Assembly (NCBI GenBank): GCA_009773755.1
Contig: WSZJ01000011.1
Span: 1-39,315 of the forward strand
Reading direction: 5' to 3'
Length of the DNA stretch: 39,315 bases
From: Planctomycetota bacterium
Lineage (GTDB): Bacteria; Planctomycetota; MHYJ01; WSZJ01
This document shows, piece by piece, positions 1 through 8,477 of this stretch (positions are counted from its first letter, which is position 1; each line of letters begins with the position of its first letter). Position numbers and translations under genes: made by a program. The notes under the pieces are model-generated. The model ran no database searches. It was not told the origin of the DNA and worked only from the letters and a program-made list of their open reading frames with translations.

Positions 1-2
1 GG

Positions 3-101
3 GGCGAGGCGGTGCGCCGGCACAGCGGCGGCGAGCGGGAGGCGCGCGTGAGCTGGAGCGAGTTGCTGCTGCAGCATCCGAGGAAGCGCGTCAGGCTTTG
101 A
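3..101 (+). CDS. C-terminal end of a gene entering from the left (partial)
   Basis: An open frame runs in from the window edge and ends at a TGA, giving about 32 residues rich in Arg and Gly and ending QHPRKRVRL. No family can be recognised from so short a tail. The frame is favoured because it stops just before a strong hairpin and convergent to the next gene. It could also be a chance open frame in GC-rich DNA. Confidence 0.35.
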   Translation, partial: GEAVRRHSGGEREARVSWSELLLQHPRKRVRL

Positions 102-138
102 CCCGGAGGGATCGGCCGGCCCCGCTTCCAGGATCGTA

Positions 139-160
139 GGCCCGGGTCATGCCCCGGGCC
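139..160. terminator. Hairpin between convergent genes
   Basis: GGCCCGGG and CCCGGGCC pair as an 8-bp perfect stem around a 6-nt loop. It lies between the end of the left partial gene and the end of the OYE gene. There is no T-tract, so intrinsic termination is only possible. Confidence 0.4.
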
Positions 161-178
161 AGCCGCAGTCAACGGCCC

Positions 179-1240
179 CTATTTCCTGGCGCGCGCATAC
201 TGCGGCGGATAAGCCGCTTCCCCGCCGAGCGCCTTCGCCGCGTGCCAGGGCCAGTGGGGGTCGTCGAGGAAGGCGCGCGCCATCGCGACGAGGTCGGCCT
301 GGCCGCTTGCGACGATGTCCTCGGCCTGGGCCGGCCCGGAAATGAAACCGACGGCGATGGTGGGGATGACGGCGTCGGCGCGTACGGCCGCGGCGAACGG
401 GACCTGAAATCCCGGTCCCCAGGGGATCTTTGCCTTCGGAAGCGATCCTCCGCTGGAGACGTCGACGAAATCGCAGCCACGCCTTTTCAGCTCACGCGCG
501 AACGTGATGGTGTCGTCGAGGGTCCAGCCGCCTTCGGCCCAGTCGGTTGCGGAGACGCGGACGCCGACGGGGAGTCCCTGGGCGGCTTGACGCACCGCGT
601 CAAAAACTTCGAGGGGAAAGCGCATCCGGTTTTCGAGCGTGCCGCCGTACCCGTCCTCGCGGCGGTTCGAGAGCGGCGAGAGGAACTGGTGCAGCAGGTA
701 CCCGTGCGCGGCGTGCACCTCGATCGCGTCCAGCCCGCAGGCGGCGGCGCGATGCGCCGCGGACGCGAACGCTTCGCGCACCGTCGTCATGTCCACCGTG
801 TCCATCGCGCGCGGGGTGTGCCAGCCGGCGTCGAATGGGAGGGGTGAAGGGGCGACCGTCTCCCACGCTCCTTCAGCCAGCGGCTTCCCGCCCTTCCACG
901 GAACATCCGTGGACGCCTTTCTTCCCGCGTGCGCGAGCTGGATGCCGAGCTTCGCGACGCCGTGCTTCCGGAAAAATGCGACGACGGGTTCCAGCTCGCG
1001 CGCGTGCCCGTCCGACCAGAAACCGTGGCATCCCGGCGAAATCCGGCCGCGCGGCTCAACGCCGGTCGCTTCGATCCACACCAGCCCCGCCCCGCCGAGC
1101 GCGAACTGGCCGAGGTGAACGCGGTGCCACTCCGTCGCGAGCCCGCCCTCGGAGCTGTACTGGCACATCGGCGAGACGACGATCCGGTTCGCGAGGGTCA
1201 GGTTGCGAAGGGTGAACGGGGTGAAGAGAGCCGGCGGCAT
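179..1240 (-). CDS. namA: NADH:flavin oxidoreductase of the Old Yellow Enzyme family (YqjM/NamA type)
   Basis: A 353-residue FMN-binding TIM-barrel ene-reductase, predicted to reduce activated C=C bonds with NAD(P)H in the cytoplasm. The N-terminal SPMCQYS places Cys26 and Tyr28 exactly where the YqjM subgroup has its redox-tuning Cys and Tyr. EVHAAHGYLLHQFLSP supplies the substrate-binding His176 and His179, and YGGTLENRMRFP is the usual family block. The ATG directly follows the TAG stop of the FKBP gene (TAGATG), with a GGAG inside the end of that gene, so the two are probably translationally coupled. The physiological substrate cannot be read from sequence. Confidence 0.93.
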   Translation of the reverse strand: MPPALFTPFTLRNLTLANRIVVSPMCQYSSEGGLATEWHRVHLGQFALGGAGLVWIEATGVEPRGRISPGCHGFWSDGHARELEPVVAFFRKHGVAKLGIQLAHAGRKASTDVPWKGGKPLAEGAWETVAPSPLPFDAGWHTPRAMDTVDMTTVREAFASAAHRAAACGLDAIEVHAAHGYLLHQFLSPLSNRREDGYGGTLENRMRFPLEVFDAVRQAAQGLPVGVRVSATDWAEGGWTLDDTITFARELKRRGCDFVDVSSGGSLPKAKIPWGPGFQVPFAAAVRADAVIPTIAVGFISGPAQAEDIVASGQADLVAMARAFLDDPHWPWHAAKALGGEAAYPPQYARARK

Positions 1241-1585
1241 CTACCCCACTCCGAGCAACTCCACCTCGAACACAAGGACCGCGTTCGGCGGAATCACCCC
1301 GCCCGCGCCCTTCGCGCCGTACGCAAGATCCGGCGGAATCGTCAGCTTCCGCTTCCCGCCCACCTTCATCGTCGCGACGCCTTCGTCCCATCCCTTGATC
1401 ACGCGCCCGGCGCCGATCGGGAACTCAAAGGGCTCGCCGCGGTCCTTCGAGCTGTCGAACTTCTTCCCGTCGGTGAGCCAGCCGGTGTAGTGCACTTTGC
1501 AGTTCTGGCGGGGCTGGGGGGAAGCGCCGGTGCCGACGACGAGGTCTTCGTACTGGAGGCCGGAGGGAGTTGTGACGGGGGGCAT
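1241..1585 (-). CDS. FKBP-type peptidyl-prolyl cis-trans isomerase
   Basis: A 114-residue single-domain FKBP that should catalyse prolyl isomerisation. The signature blocks [32 protein letters not shown] and [11 protein letters not shown] are intact, with the binding-pocket aromatic and Asp residues in their usual places. No signal peptide is present, so it acts in the cytoplasm. AAGGAG lies 6 nt before the ATG. It is the first gene of a two-gene unit with the downstream ene-reductase. The leader contains a striking A-rich tandem repeat on the plus strand. Confidence 0.95.
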   Translation of the reverse strand: MPPVTTPSGLQYEDLVVGTGASPQPRQNCKVHYTGWLTDGKKFDSSKDRGEPFEFPIGAGRVIKGWDEGVATMKVGGKRKLTIPPDLAYGAKGAGGVIPPNAVLVFEVELLGVG

Positions 1586-1623
1586 GACCGCTCCTTGGTG
1601 TGGGAAAAACGGCGAAGAGGAAA

Positions 1624-1651
1624 CGAAAAACTAAAAACGAAAAACTAAAAA
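1624..1651. repeat. Two tandem copies of a 14-bp A-rich unit
   Basis: CGAAAAACTAAAAA occurs twice head to tail in the leader of the FKBP gene, in an otherwise GC-rich neighbourhood. Read on the minus strand it is T-rich and lies between the end of the Asp-box gene and the FKBP start codon. Function unknown. Confidence 0.8.
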
Positions 1652-1681
1652 GGAAAAGTGACTTCTCCCGAAGGTGAGACC

Positions 1682-2878
1682 CTATTTGCCCCACCACTCC
1701 GCGGTGGGAATCTCCCCGGGGTCGGCGCCCTTCAGCGCCTGCCGCACCAGCACATAGCGGGTCCCCGTCGTCACATTCGGCGCGGTTGCGAAGGCCGCGG
1801 TGATCCCGCCGTCTTCGCCGAGGTACGCCGCCGCGAGCCCGCTGCTTCCCCGGATGCCCGCGACGGGGCTGAAGTCGCTCCACTTGCCGCCGCTTGTGTG
1901 GCTGGCCAGCATGCGGCAGAGGTACGGGTCGCCCTCGCGCTTTCCCCGCTCGGTCCAGCACAGGACGGCGGATTTTCCGCGCGCCTTGAGGCGGAAAGTG
2001 GCGGCGACGTCAAACGAGCCCAGGACGTCCTGGGAGGGCGAAGCGGCGACGGTCCAGGGGGCCCAGTGCGCGCCGGCGTCGTCGCTCCACGTATAGAGGG
2101 AGCGGAACTTGCCCGTGAGGAGGACGAGGTGGAACTGGGATCCGCTTTGCGCACCGGCGAGGAGCGCGGGGAGGCCCTGTTCGGGAGCGGGAAGCGGGAC
2201 GGCCGCGGCGTCCTTCCAGGCGACTCCAGCGGGGTCGGCGACCTTGTGGGAGATCTTGTCGTCATCGCCGACGAAGAAAAGGTGGGGGCCGTCGGCGGCG
2301 ATGAGGAGAGGTGGGCAGCACGAGTCGCCGCGCGCCGCGGTCCGGCCAGCGACGGCGAGCGGACGCCATTTCTTCCCGCCGTCTTCCGTCTGCGAAAAGA
2401 AAATATCGCCGGGCGCGGTGCTCCAGGCCAGGAACCGGTCCGCCTCTCGCGCGACCAGCCGCGAGAACGACGCCGGCCGTTTCAGCTCCCCCGGGATTCG
2501 CGTCCGCGACAGGTCCTTCCCCTGCGCCAGATCGAACACGGCAACCGAAATCGACTTGTCGTCCTCGTCGGCGAGCGGAATCTCGACGCGATCCCCTTCC
2601 ACAACCGGCTCCCCCGCCGGGCCGTTCGGGAGGAGGATTACTTTCCAGGGCGCGCGCCCGTCCTTCGACCAGCGAAGCGTCAGCCCCACTTCGCGCTCGA
2701 AGACGAAAACACCGACGCCGCCCGATGCCACCCTCACGACTTCGACCGGCCAGGGCATCCGGTCGCCCTTCGCCGCCATGGCTTCGGACGGATACACCCA
2801 CCCGGGCGGCGCTTCTCCAAATGCCGGGATGGCAGCCAGCGTGACGTACAGGCAGGCGAAAAGCGGACGGCGATGCAC
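1682..2878 (-). CDS. Exported Asp-box (sialidase-like beta-propeller) protein of unknown function
   Basis: A 398-residue protein with a short signal peptide (basic HRR, then LFACLYVTLAAIPAFGEA). The body carries three Asp-box-like turns: SKDGRAPW near residue 71, SQTEDGGKKW near 162 and WSDDAGAHW near 264. These mark BNR/sialidase-type beta-propellers. The catalytic Arg triad and Tyr of true sialidases are not obvious, so enzymatic activity is not claimed. A GTG start is chosen because GGAG lies 7 nt upstream and the signal peptide begins right there; the longer in-frame ATG 66 nt upstream would add a tail without signal character. It is divergent from the Bax-inhibitor gene. Confidence 0.75.
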   Translation of the reverse strand: MHRRPLFACLYVTLAAIPAFGEAPPGWVYPSEAMAAKGDRMPWPVEVVRVASGGVGVFVFEREVGLTLRWSKDGRAPWKVILLPNGPAGEPVVEGDRVEIPLADEDDKSISVAVFDLAQGKDLSRTRIPGELKRPASFSRLVAREADRFLAWSTAPGDIFFSQTEDGGKKWRPLAVAGRTAARGDSCCPPLLIAADGPHLFFVGDDDKISHKVADPAGVAWKDAAAVPLPAPEQGLPALLAGAQSGSQFHLVLLTGKFRSLYTWSDDAGAHWAPWTVAASPSQDVLGSFDVAATFRLKARGKSAVLCWTERGKREGDPYLCRMLASHTSGGKWSDFSPVAGIRGSSGLAAAYLGEDGGITAAFATAPNVTTGTRYVLVRQALKGADPGEIPTAEWWGK

Positions 2879-2949
2879 GCGATTCTCCGTTGGCGGCGGC
2901 CCATCCCCCGCGGCTAGGATACGGCACCCGAATTGCGAGGTCACCTGTC

Positions 2950-3702
2950 ATGATCCGCACCGCGAACCCGGCCCTCAACTCCAAGTCGTTCGAGAACTTC
3001 ATGTCCGCCGCAGGCGCGTCGCAGATGACGCTTCAGGGCTCGGTCCTGAAAACCGCCGCGCTGCTGTTCATCGCCGCCGGTTGCGCGCTCATCACCTGGA
3101 TTCCGATGCAGAATTCGAATTTCGAAACGGCGATCGCGCTCGGGTTCGGCGGAATGATCGCCGGGTTCATCCTCGGCATGGTGACAGTTTTCAAGCGCGA
3201 ATGGGCGCCCGTCACAGCGCCGATCTATGCGGCCTGCGAAGGGCTGTTTCTCGGCGCGATATCGGCGGTCTACGACCTCCGCTTCCCCGGCACGCATATC
3301 GTCCTGAACGCGATCCTCCTGACTTTCGGGACGCTCTTTGCCCTTCTCATGGCCTACACCTCGCGCCTCATCAAACCCACCGAGAATTTCAAGCTCGGCG
3401 TCGTCGCCGCGACCGGCGGCATCGCGGTCGCCTACCTCGTGATGTTCTTCCTTTCGATGTTCGGCGTCCGCGTCGGCTGGATCCACAGCTCCGGCCCGAT
3501 CGGAATCGGGATCTCTCTCTTCGTGATCATCGTCGCGGCCCTCAACCTCGTCCTCGACTTCGATTTCATCGAGCAGGGCGCCGAGTCCGGCGCGCCGAAA
3601 TACATGGAGTGGTACGCGGCGTTCGGGCTCCTCGTCACGCTCGTCTGGCTCTACCTCGAGATCCTGCGGCTGCTCGCGAAACTGCAATCCCGGAGAAGTT
3701 GA
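2950..3702 (+). CDS. Bax inhibitor-1/YccA-like integral membrane protein
   Basis: A 250-residue polytopic protein with about seven hydrophobic segments, matching the BI-1-like family whose members open with a conserved NPALNSKSF-type N-terminus followed by a MTLQGSV-type motif. Eukaryotic and bacterial relatives (YetJ) act as pH-sensitive calcium-leak channels; whether this subgroup does is not established. The start is the ATG immediately before IRTANPALN, because the upstream in-frame extension is not hydrophobic and not conserved in style. A TAGGAT hexamer 29 nt upstream of the ATG could be the -10 box. Confidence 0.9.
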   Translation: MIRTANPALNSKSFENFMSAAGASQMTLQGSVLKTAALLFIAAGCALITWIPMQNSNFETAIALGFGGMIAGFILGMVTVFKREWAPVTAPIYAACEGLFLGAISAVYDLRFPGTHIVLNAILLTFGTLFALLMAYTSRLIKPTENFKLGVVAATGGIAVAYLVMFFLSMFGVRVGWIHSSGPIGIGISLFVIIVAALNLVLDFDFIEQGAESGAPKYMEWYAAFGLLVTLVWLYLEILRLLAKLQSRRS

Positions 3703-3786
3703 AGAGCGCTAAGCGCGTTCGGCGACGCCGCCAGACGGTGAAAGATCCGCAGGGAAGTCGGCAAGAATTTCGCCGGACCCGCTTAG

Positions 3787-4584
3787 CTACTTCAGGATCC
3801 CCGCTTCCGCCATCGCGCCCCTCAGGGCCTCCGCCCACCTTGCGTACGCGGCCTCCCCCGGGTGCAGCAGGTCAGGGAATTCTTCCTCGCGCACCCCGCC
3901 GATTTCGGTTGCGAAGGGCGTGTGCGAATCGCACCAGGCCACTCCGCGACGGGCCGAGGCGATCGCGCGGAGCCTGGCGTTCAGGTCGAGGATCGCCGCG
4001 GGAGAAGGGATCCCATGAGGGTCGCGCGGCATCACCGCGCAGAGGACGACGGGGATGCAGGGACGGTTCCTCTGCACGAGATCCAGCATCTCCCGCACGT
4101 TGAACGCGACATCCGCAGGCTGCGCTCCGAGGTGAAGGTCGTTGGTGCCGATCAGGAGAACCAGCGCCTTCGGTTCCAGCGAAAGGACGTCGGCTTCGAA
4201 ACGGAAAAGAAGGGTTCGGGAAGTGTCCCCGGCGATGCCGCGATTGGCGACGCTGAGGCCGGGAAAGGCGCCCGGAAGATCCTTCCACCACGCCGTGATG
4301 GAATCTCCCGCGAACACGACTGCGCCGCGATCGGTCTCCCGCATTGCAGAAAACGCCGCGCGCGCTTCCTCCCAACCCCGCGGCTTCGCGTTGGTCCCGC
4401 GCCCCGGCATGACCGTGACGATTTTCGGCGCGCGGGCAAACGGAAACATCGCGCCTGCGGCGAGAGCAAGAACGAGCGCCGCAATCCACGTGATCTGGAG
4501 CCGGCCGATGCGCGGGCGCGAGGGAGCAACGGGCGGCGCTGTTTCCATGACGCGGGCATGATGCCCCCGCGGCAACGGCTTCAC
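3787..4584 (-). CDS. SGNH/GDSL-type hydrolase, membrane-anchored
   Basis: A 265-residue lipase/acylhydrolase-like enzyme. Block I is GDSIT with nucleophile Ser95. Block III is GTND with oxyanion Asn148. Block V is DLLHPG with Asp238 and His241. A hydrophobic helix at about residues 31-50 (WIAALVLALAAGAMF) anchors it, so the catalytic domain faces outward. Likely substrates are envelope esters (acetylated sugars, lipids), but none is proven. A second ATG at residue 13 is an alternative start. It begins about 20 nt after the zinc-peptidase gene and is the last gene of the sigma/anti-sigma cluster. Confidence 0.85.
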   Translation of the reverse strand: MKPLPRGHHARVMETAPPVAPSRPRIGRLQITWIAALVLALAAGAMFPFARAPKIVTVMPGRGTNAKPRGWEEARAAFSAMRETDRGAVVFAGDSITAWWKDLPGAFPGLSVANRGIAGDTSRTLLFRFEADVLSLEPKALVLLIGTNDLHLGAQPADVAFNVREMLDLVQRNRPCIPVVLCAVMPRDPHGIPSPAAILDLNARLRAIASARRGVAWCDSHTPFATEIGGVREEEFPDLLHPGEAAYARWAEALRGAMAEAGILK

Positions 4585-4605
4585 AATGCCGCAGGCGATC
4601 GCCCG

Positions 4606-5535
4606 CTACTTGAGGGCCTTGAAGTGCGCGATGAACTCCTTCTCGAACACTTCCGCATCCTTGATCCCGAGCGACTCCGTAAAGTCGTCCCACGAGATCT
4701 TCCCGGCTCGTTCCTTGTCGAGGTATGCCGCGAATTTCTCGCGGTATTTGCCGCTCCGCAGGAAGTGGCAGAGCGCCCAGCCTTCGGAGTAGTACGCCTT
4801 CATCTGCATCGGGTTCGGCGCCCCGCCGATCAGCGTCTTGAGAGGGACGAGAGTTTTCGACGATTCCATCTGCTTGCACTCGTCGAGCAACTTCTTCATG
4901 ACGCCGCCCTCGACGATTTCCTTCCCCTTCCAGACGGTCATCGCCCAGTACGAAGCAAATCCCTCGTTGAACCAGATGGCGCTCGAGGCGCCGGGCTGGC
5001 CGCCGCCGATCGAGAGGCGATTGTGCAGCAACTGGTGCGTCGCTTCATGCTTGAGCACGAACATCCAGTCGTCGCCAGCGGGCTGCTCGAGCCCCGTGTG
5101 AAGGGTCTTTGTGCCGGGATCGTAGTAGCCGCCCGGTCCGCCGTCGCCGCCTCCGGGCATCTGCGGGCCGCCGCCCTTTCCTCCGGGGCCGCCGGGAGGA
5201 CCGCCCGCGGCACCGCCGGGACCGCCGGGACCGCCCATCTGCATGTTCGCGAGGAAGACTTTCCGGGTCTTGTAGAAGCGCACCTGCAGCAGCTCCCGCG
5301 CTTCCTCGCTCTTGATCCTGTCCTTGAACGTCACCACGAACGCGCGGTGCAGGTCCTCGAGCATGGTCGCGACCTGTTGAAGGGTCTTCGACTCGGCGTC
5401 GGACTGGATTTCGTAGGTCGCGGATGTCGCGACGAGCTTTGCCCAGCCCTTTTCCTTTGCGGCGACGATCTTGACGGCGGGCTCGGCCGCAGCGGGGAGG
5501 GCGGCGAGGGCGAGGACGGCGGCGAGAAGGCGCAT
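4606..5535 (-). CDS. Exported HEXXH zinc metallopeptidase-like protein with a Gly-rich insert
   Basis: A 309-residue protein with a signal peptide (MRLLAAVLALAALPAAAEP). HEATH at residues 163-167 is a zincin motif. Glu191 in WFNEGFASYW, about 24 residues on, is the likely third zinc ligand of a gluzincin of the DUF1570/peptidase-MA type. Between the N-terminal domain and the HEXXH helix lies a Gly/Pro-rich insert of about 36 residues (101-136), which is odd for a catalytic fold and may be a flexible surface loop. The start codon follows the anti-sigma stop after a single base, so it is surely in the same operon. Confidence 0.8.
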   Translation of the reverse strand: MRLLAAVLALAALPAAAEPAVKIVAAKEKGWAKLVATSATYEIQSDAESKTLQQVATMLEDLHRAFVVTFKDRIKSEEARELLQVRFYKTRKVFLANMQMGGPGGPGGAAGGPPGGPGGKGGGPQMPGGGDGGPGGYYDPGTKTLHTGLEQPAGDDWMFVLKHEATHQLLHNRLSIGGGQPGASSAIWFNEGFASYWAMTVWKGKEIVEGGVMKKLLDECKQMESSKTLVPLKTLIGGAPNPMQMKAYYSEGWALCHFLRSGKYREKFAAYLDKERAGKISWDDFTESLGIKDAEVFEKEFIAHFKALK

Positions 5536-5536
5536 G

Positions 5537-6820
5537 CTATTCCTCCAGGGAGAGGGCGAGGTCGTCGATGTCGAGGGAAGCGGCCGAGGAGCCGGGCTCC
5601 TGGGTATTGATAGAGAATGTCAGGCCCGCGATGTCGTCGCCCTCGGCGGGGGAAGCGGCGCCGGTCGGACCGGCGGAGAAATCAGAGGCGCGGACAAGGA
5701 TGTCGCGCCAGCCGTCGCCGGTGGTCGTGGCCATGGCGGCCCATGGTGTCACCCGGTCGCGGAAGAGGACACCGACCTGCACGGTGCGCGCGGCGGTCCG
5801 GACGCGGATGCGAACGGAGAGCCTCTTCGACCAATCGACGGTGGCGGGAAGCGTGACGCGTGCGCCGACGATCGAGCCACCCTGGGCGGTGGCGCGTTCG
5901 AAACCGTCCTTCGCGACCGCGAAATCCTCGAAGACGACCGTTTGGCGGACGGGCAGGAGTTTCGTCCACGCCTTGCGTTTCGATTCGGAGGCCGCCTGGA
6001 CGCTCAGGACACCCTTGTATCCGCCATTCACGAACGACGGTCCCGCGAGAGGCGCCTCCCGCCCCACCGCTCGGACGGCCGAGGTCCCGTGAGGCTCGAC
6101 GTACACATCGCCGGTCTCCACGTCCACGGTCAGCGCGTCGCCGTCGCGGGCCAGCGTCAGCCGCACTCCCTTCGCGATCGCCAGGACATGCCCGTCCACC
6201 CGGAATCCGGCACCCTCGGGCGCGGTCAGTGTCCCGCTGGCGGTCGCCCCGTCGACGATGGCCTTGCCGTCGCACAGCAGCTTGCCCTGGATATCGAGCA
6301 GGCGGATTGAAGCCAGAGCCCGCGTCGGCGGCGCGGGATCGGCGGGCGGCTTCGGCGCCGGATCGACGGGCGGCTGGGGAACGGGTTCGACCGGCGGCCT
6401 CGGGCCCGGATCGGTCGGCGGCTGAGGCACGGGGTCCACTGGCGGATCGGGTTTCGGGTCGACGGGCGCAGGCGGCTTCACATCAACGGACCCGGGCTTC
6501 GCTTCGACTGGCTTCGGCTCAAAAATCTGCGTCAGTCGGCCCTCCCCGTTGGATGGCGCGGGCTTGCGGGGCGGAAGCGACTTCCAGACGAGGCCGCAGG
6601 CGGCGAGCACCGCCGCGGCGGCGATCCAGCCGCCCCAAGTGAAACCCTTGCGCCGCAAGGGGATGTGTCGTTCGGAAGCGCGCGTTTCCACGGACAGCAG
6701 CAGCACCGCTTCACGGCAGGCATCGCACGAACCCAAGTGCTCCATCAGCGCCTCCCGCCCGAATTCGGGCAGGCTCCCCTCCACATGCTGCGCGATCGTT
6801 TCCGGGTCCGGACAGGTCAT
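5537..6820 (-). CDS. Transmembrane anti-sigma factor with ZAS zinc finger and Pro-rich linker
   Basis: A 427-residue protein. Residues 28-35 (HLGSCDAC) form the H-x3-C-x2-C core of a zinc-binding anti-sigma (ZAS) domain, normally the part that holds an ECF sigma factor inactive. One membrane helix follows (about residues 64-81). Next comes a long extracytoplasmic Pro-rich spacer built from repeats like PPVDPVPQ, then a FecR-like stretch and a C-terminal beta-rich domain that resembles a carbohydrate-binding jelly roll. It lies 9 nt downstream of the ECF sigma gene, its obvious partner. The outer domain is presumably the sensor; its ligand is unknown. Confidence 0.85.
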   Translation of the reverse strand: MTCPDPETIAQHVEGSLPEFGREALMEHLGSCDACREAVLLLSVETRASERHIPLRRKGFTWGGWIAAAAVLAACGLVWKSLPPRKPAPSNGEGRLTQIFEPKPVEAKPGSVDVKPPAPVDPKPDPPVDPVPQPPTDPGPRPPVEPVPQPPVDPAPKPPADPAPPTRALASIRLLDIQGKLLCDGKAIVDGATASGTLTAPEGAGFRVDGHVLAIAKGVRLTLARDGDALTVDVETGDVYVEPHGTSAVRAVGREAPLAGPSFVNGGYKGVLSVQAASESKRKAWTKLLPVRQTVVFEDFAVAKDGFERATAQGGSIVGARVTLPATVDWSKRLSVRIRVRTAARTVQVGVLFRDRVTPWAAMATTTGDGWRDILVRASDFSAGPTGAASPAEGDDIAGLTFSINTQEPGSSAASLDIDDLALSLEE

Positions 6821-6829
6821 GCCCCTTTG

Positions 6830-7387
6830 TCACCGGCTTTTCGGGAAAAGTACGCGCAATTTTTCGCGGGCGCGCGAAAGCATCGGCGAGACGGCGTTGA
6901 GCGGGATCGCCAGCACCGATGCAATCTGCCGGTACGTCGCGCCGTCGAGGTGGAACAGCTTCAGCATCAGCCGGTCGCGCGCGGGCAGCTGGTCCATGGC
7001 CGCCCGCACGCCCGCAATGTCCGCCGGCTCCTCCACCGGCGGCGCTTCGGGGTCGCCGGCGTCCTCAAGCGGCCGGAAGCGAAGCGAGCCTCGACGCAAC
7101 TCCGTCCGCACTGAATTCAGCGTGACGCGTGTCGCGATCACGCGCAGGTACGTTGCGAGCGATGCGCGTCCCTGCCAGGCGCGCAGAGCCGCGCGGTCCT
7201 TGTCCAGGAGGGCGACGAGCGCGGACTGCACCGCCGACTCGACATCCTCTTCGCGGGCCGCGCCTGTGGCCCGCTTGAGCGCCGCGCCCGCCGCCCCGGC
7301 AAGCGCCTCGCGAAACGTCGCCACGAATTCCTCCCACGCGCCGGGCTCGCGGCGGAGGCAACGGTGGACGAGGTCGCGGTCGGCCAT
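6830..7387 (-). CDS. ECF-family RNA polymerase sigma factor
   Basis: A 185-residue sigma factor with region 2 at about residues 20-95 (SLATYLRVIATRVTLNS) and region 4 at about 130-180 (LPARDRLMLKLFHLDGATYRQIA). It should direct transcription of envelope-related genes when released by the ZAS protein encoded directly downstream. The two are followed by the zinc peptidase and SGNH hydrolase, so the operon pairs a regulator with surface enzymes. There is no Shine-Dalgarno, but a TAAGAT hexamer ends 6 nt before the ATG, which suggests a leaderless transcript. Confidence 0.92.
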   Translation of the reverse strand: MADRDLVHRCLRREPGAWEEFVATFREALAGAAGAALKRATGAAREEDVESAVQSALVALLDKDRAALRAWQGRASLATYLRVIATRVTLNSVRTELRRGSLRFRPLEDAGDPEAPPVEEPADIAGVRAAMDQLPARDRLMLKLFHLDGATYRQIASVLAIPLNAVSPMLSRAREKLRVLFPKSR

Positions 7388-7488
7388 GGACCGATCTTAC
7401 GCGCGGGGCCGTCATTCGTTGGAATACGGAGGGCGGTGGCGACAGTTAGGTAAGTCCGCAATTCAATCTCCCCCCCATGGAGCCTGCG

Positions 7489-8424
7489 ATGATTCCACTT
7501 CGAGATTTCTCCGAACAGATTGCCGCGGTCGTCGACCGCGTCGCCCCCGCGGTTCTCCACGTCAAGGCGCTGATGGAGAAGCGTCCCGGAGTCGCCTCGG
7601 GCTCCTCGGTCATCGTCGCGCCCGACGGGTACGCGCTCACCAACTCGCACGTCGTGCACGGCGCGACGGCCGTCGAAGCGACGCTGGCGGACGGCCGCAC
7701 GATCCTCGCGGACATCGTGGGAGACGACCCGGCGACGGACCTCGCTGTGCTGCGCCTCGCCTCTTCCGGTCTCCCGCACGTCGCGCTGGGCGACTCGAAC
7801 GCGCTCCGGGTGGGCCATCTGGTGCTCGCGCTCGGCTCCCCGCTCGGACTGGACCGGACGGTGACGTGCGGCATCGTCAGCGCGCTGGGCCGGACGCTGC
7901 CTGGCGGGCGGACGGGACGTGTGATTGAGGGCGTCGTGCAGACGGATGCGCCGATCAATCCCGGCAACAGCGGCGGGCCGCTTGTCGACGCCGAGGGCCG
8001 GGTGGTGGGCATCAATTCCGCGGCTGTCTTCCCGGCCCAGGGGCTGGGATTCGCCGTACCGTCGAACACGGCAACGTTTGTGCTTTCGGAGATTCTCGCG
8101 CACGGGCGCGTCCGCCGCGCCTGGCTCGGCGTTTCTGCGCAGGAGATCCTCGTGCCGGCGCGGCTGGCGAGGGCTGCGGGCGTTGCGGCGACCCGCGGCG
8201 TTGCCATCCGCGAAGTGGCACCGGGATCCCCGGCGGCCGCCGCAGGGATCCGCCCCGGCGACATCCTCGTCGGCGCGGGCGGGAAACCGGTGCAGTCGAT
8301 CCTCGACCTTCATCGTTTCCTGGGGCATGACGCGATCGGTACGGAAACGACCGTGGAGTTGCTGCGGGCGGAACGGCGGATGACTGTGGCGGTGCGGCCG
8401 AAGGAGATGGGAAGCGCTGCCTGA
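7489..8424 (+). CDS. Trypsin-like S1C (HtrA/DegP-type) serine protease with PDZ domain
   Basis: A 311-residue protein with the full catalytic triad: His54 (NSHVVHG), Asp84 (ATDLAVL) and Ser161 (NPGNSGGPL). A single C-terminal PDZ domain covers about residues 215-305. Family members degrade or refold damaged envelope proteins. Here, however, the protein starts MIPLRDFSEQ with neither signal peptide nor membrane helix, so it appears cytoplasmic or is exported by another route. The ATG is chosen because GGAG lies 6 nt upstream; an ATG four codons earlier has no ribosome site. It is divergent from the sigma factor. Confidence 0.9.
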   Translation: MIPLRDFSEQIAAVVDRVAPAVLHVKALMEKRPGVASGSSVIVAPDGYALTNSHVVHGATAVEATLADGRTILADIVGDDPATDLAVLRLASSGLPHVALGDSNALRVGHLVLALGSPLGLDRTVTCGIVSALGRTLPGGRTGRVIEGVVQTDAPINPGNSGGPLVDAEGRVVGINSAAVFPAQGLGFAVPSNTATFVLSEILAHGRVRRAWLGVSAQEILVPARLARAAGVAATRGVAIREVAPGSPAAAAGIRPGDILVGAGGKPVQSILDLHRFLGHDAIGTETTVELLRAERRMTVAVRPKEMGSAA

Positions 8425-8477
8425 GGTCGGACCGACCTTCCACGACGCCCGCTTCCCTGCTGTAATGCCGGGCTCGC

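Noticed and set aside
8424-8438. Palindrome AGGTCGG-A-CCGACCT after the HtrA gene as terminator
   Set aside because: The loop would be one base and no T-tract follows; could be chance.
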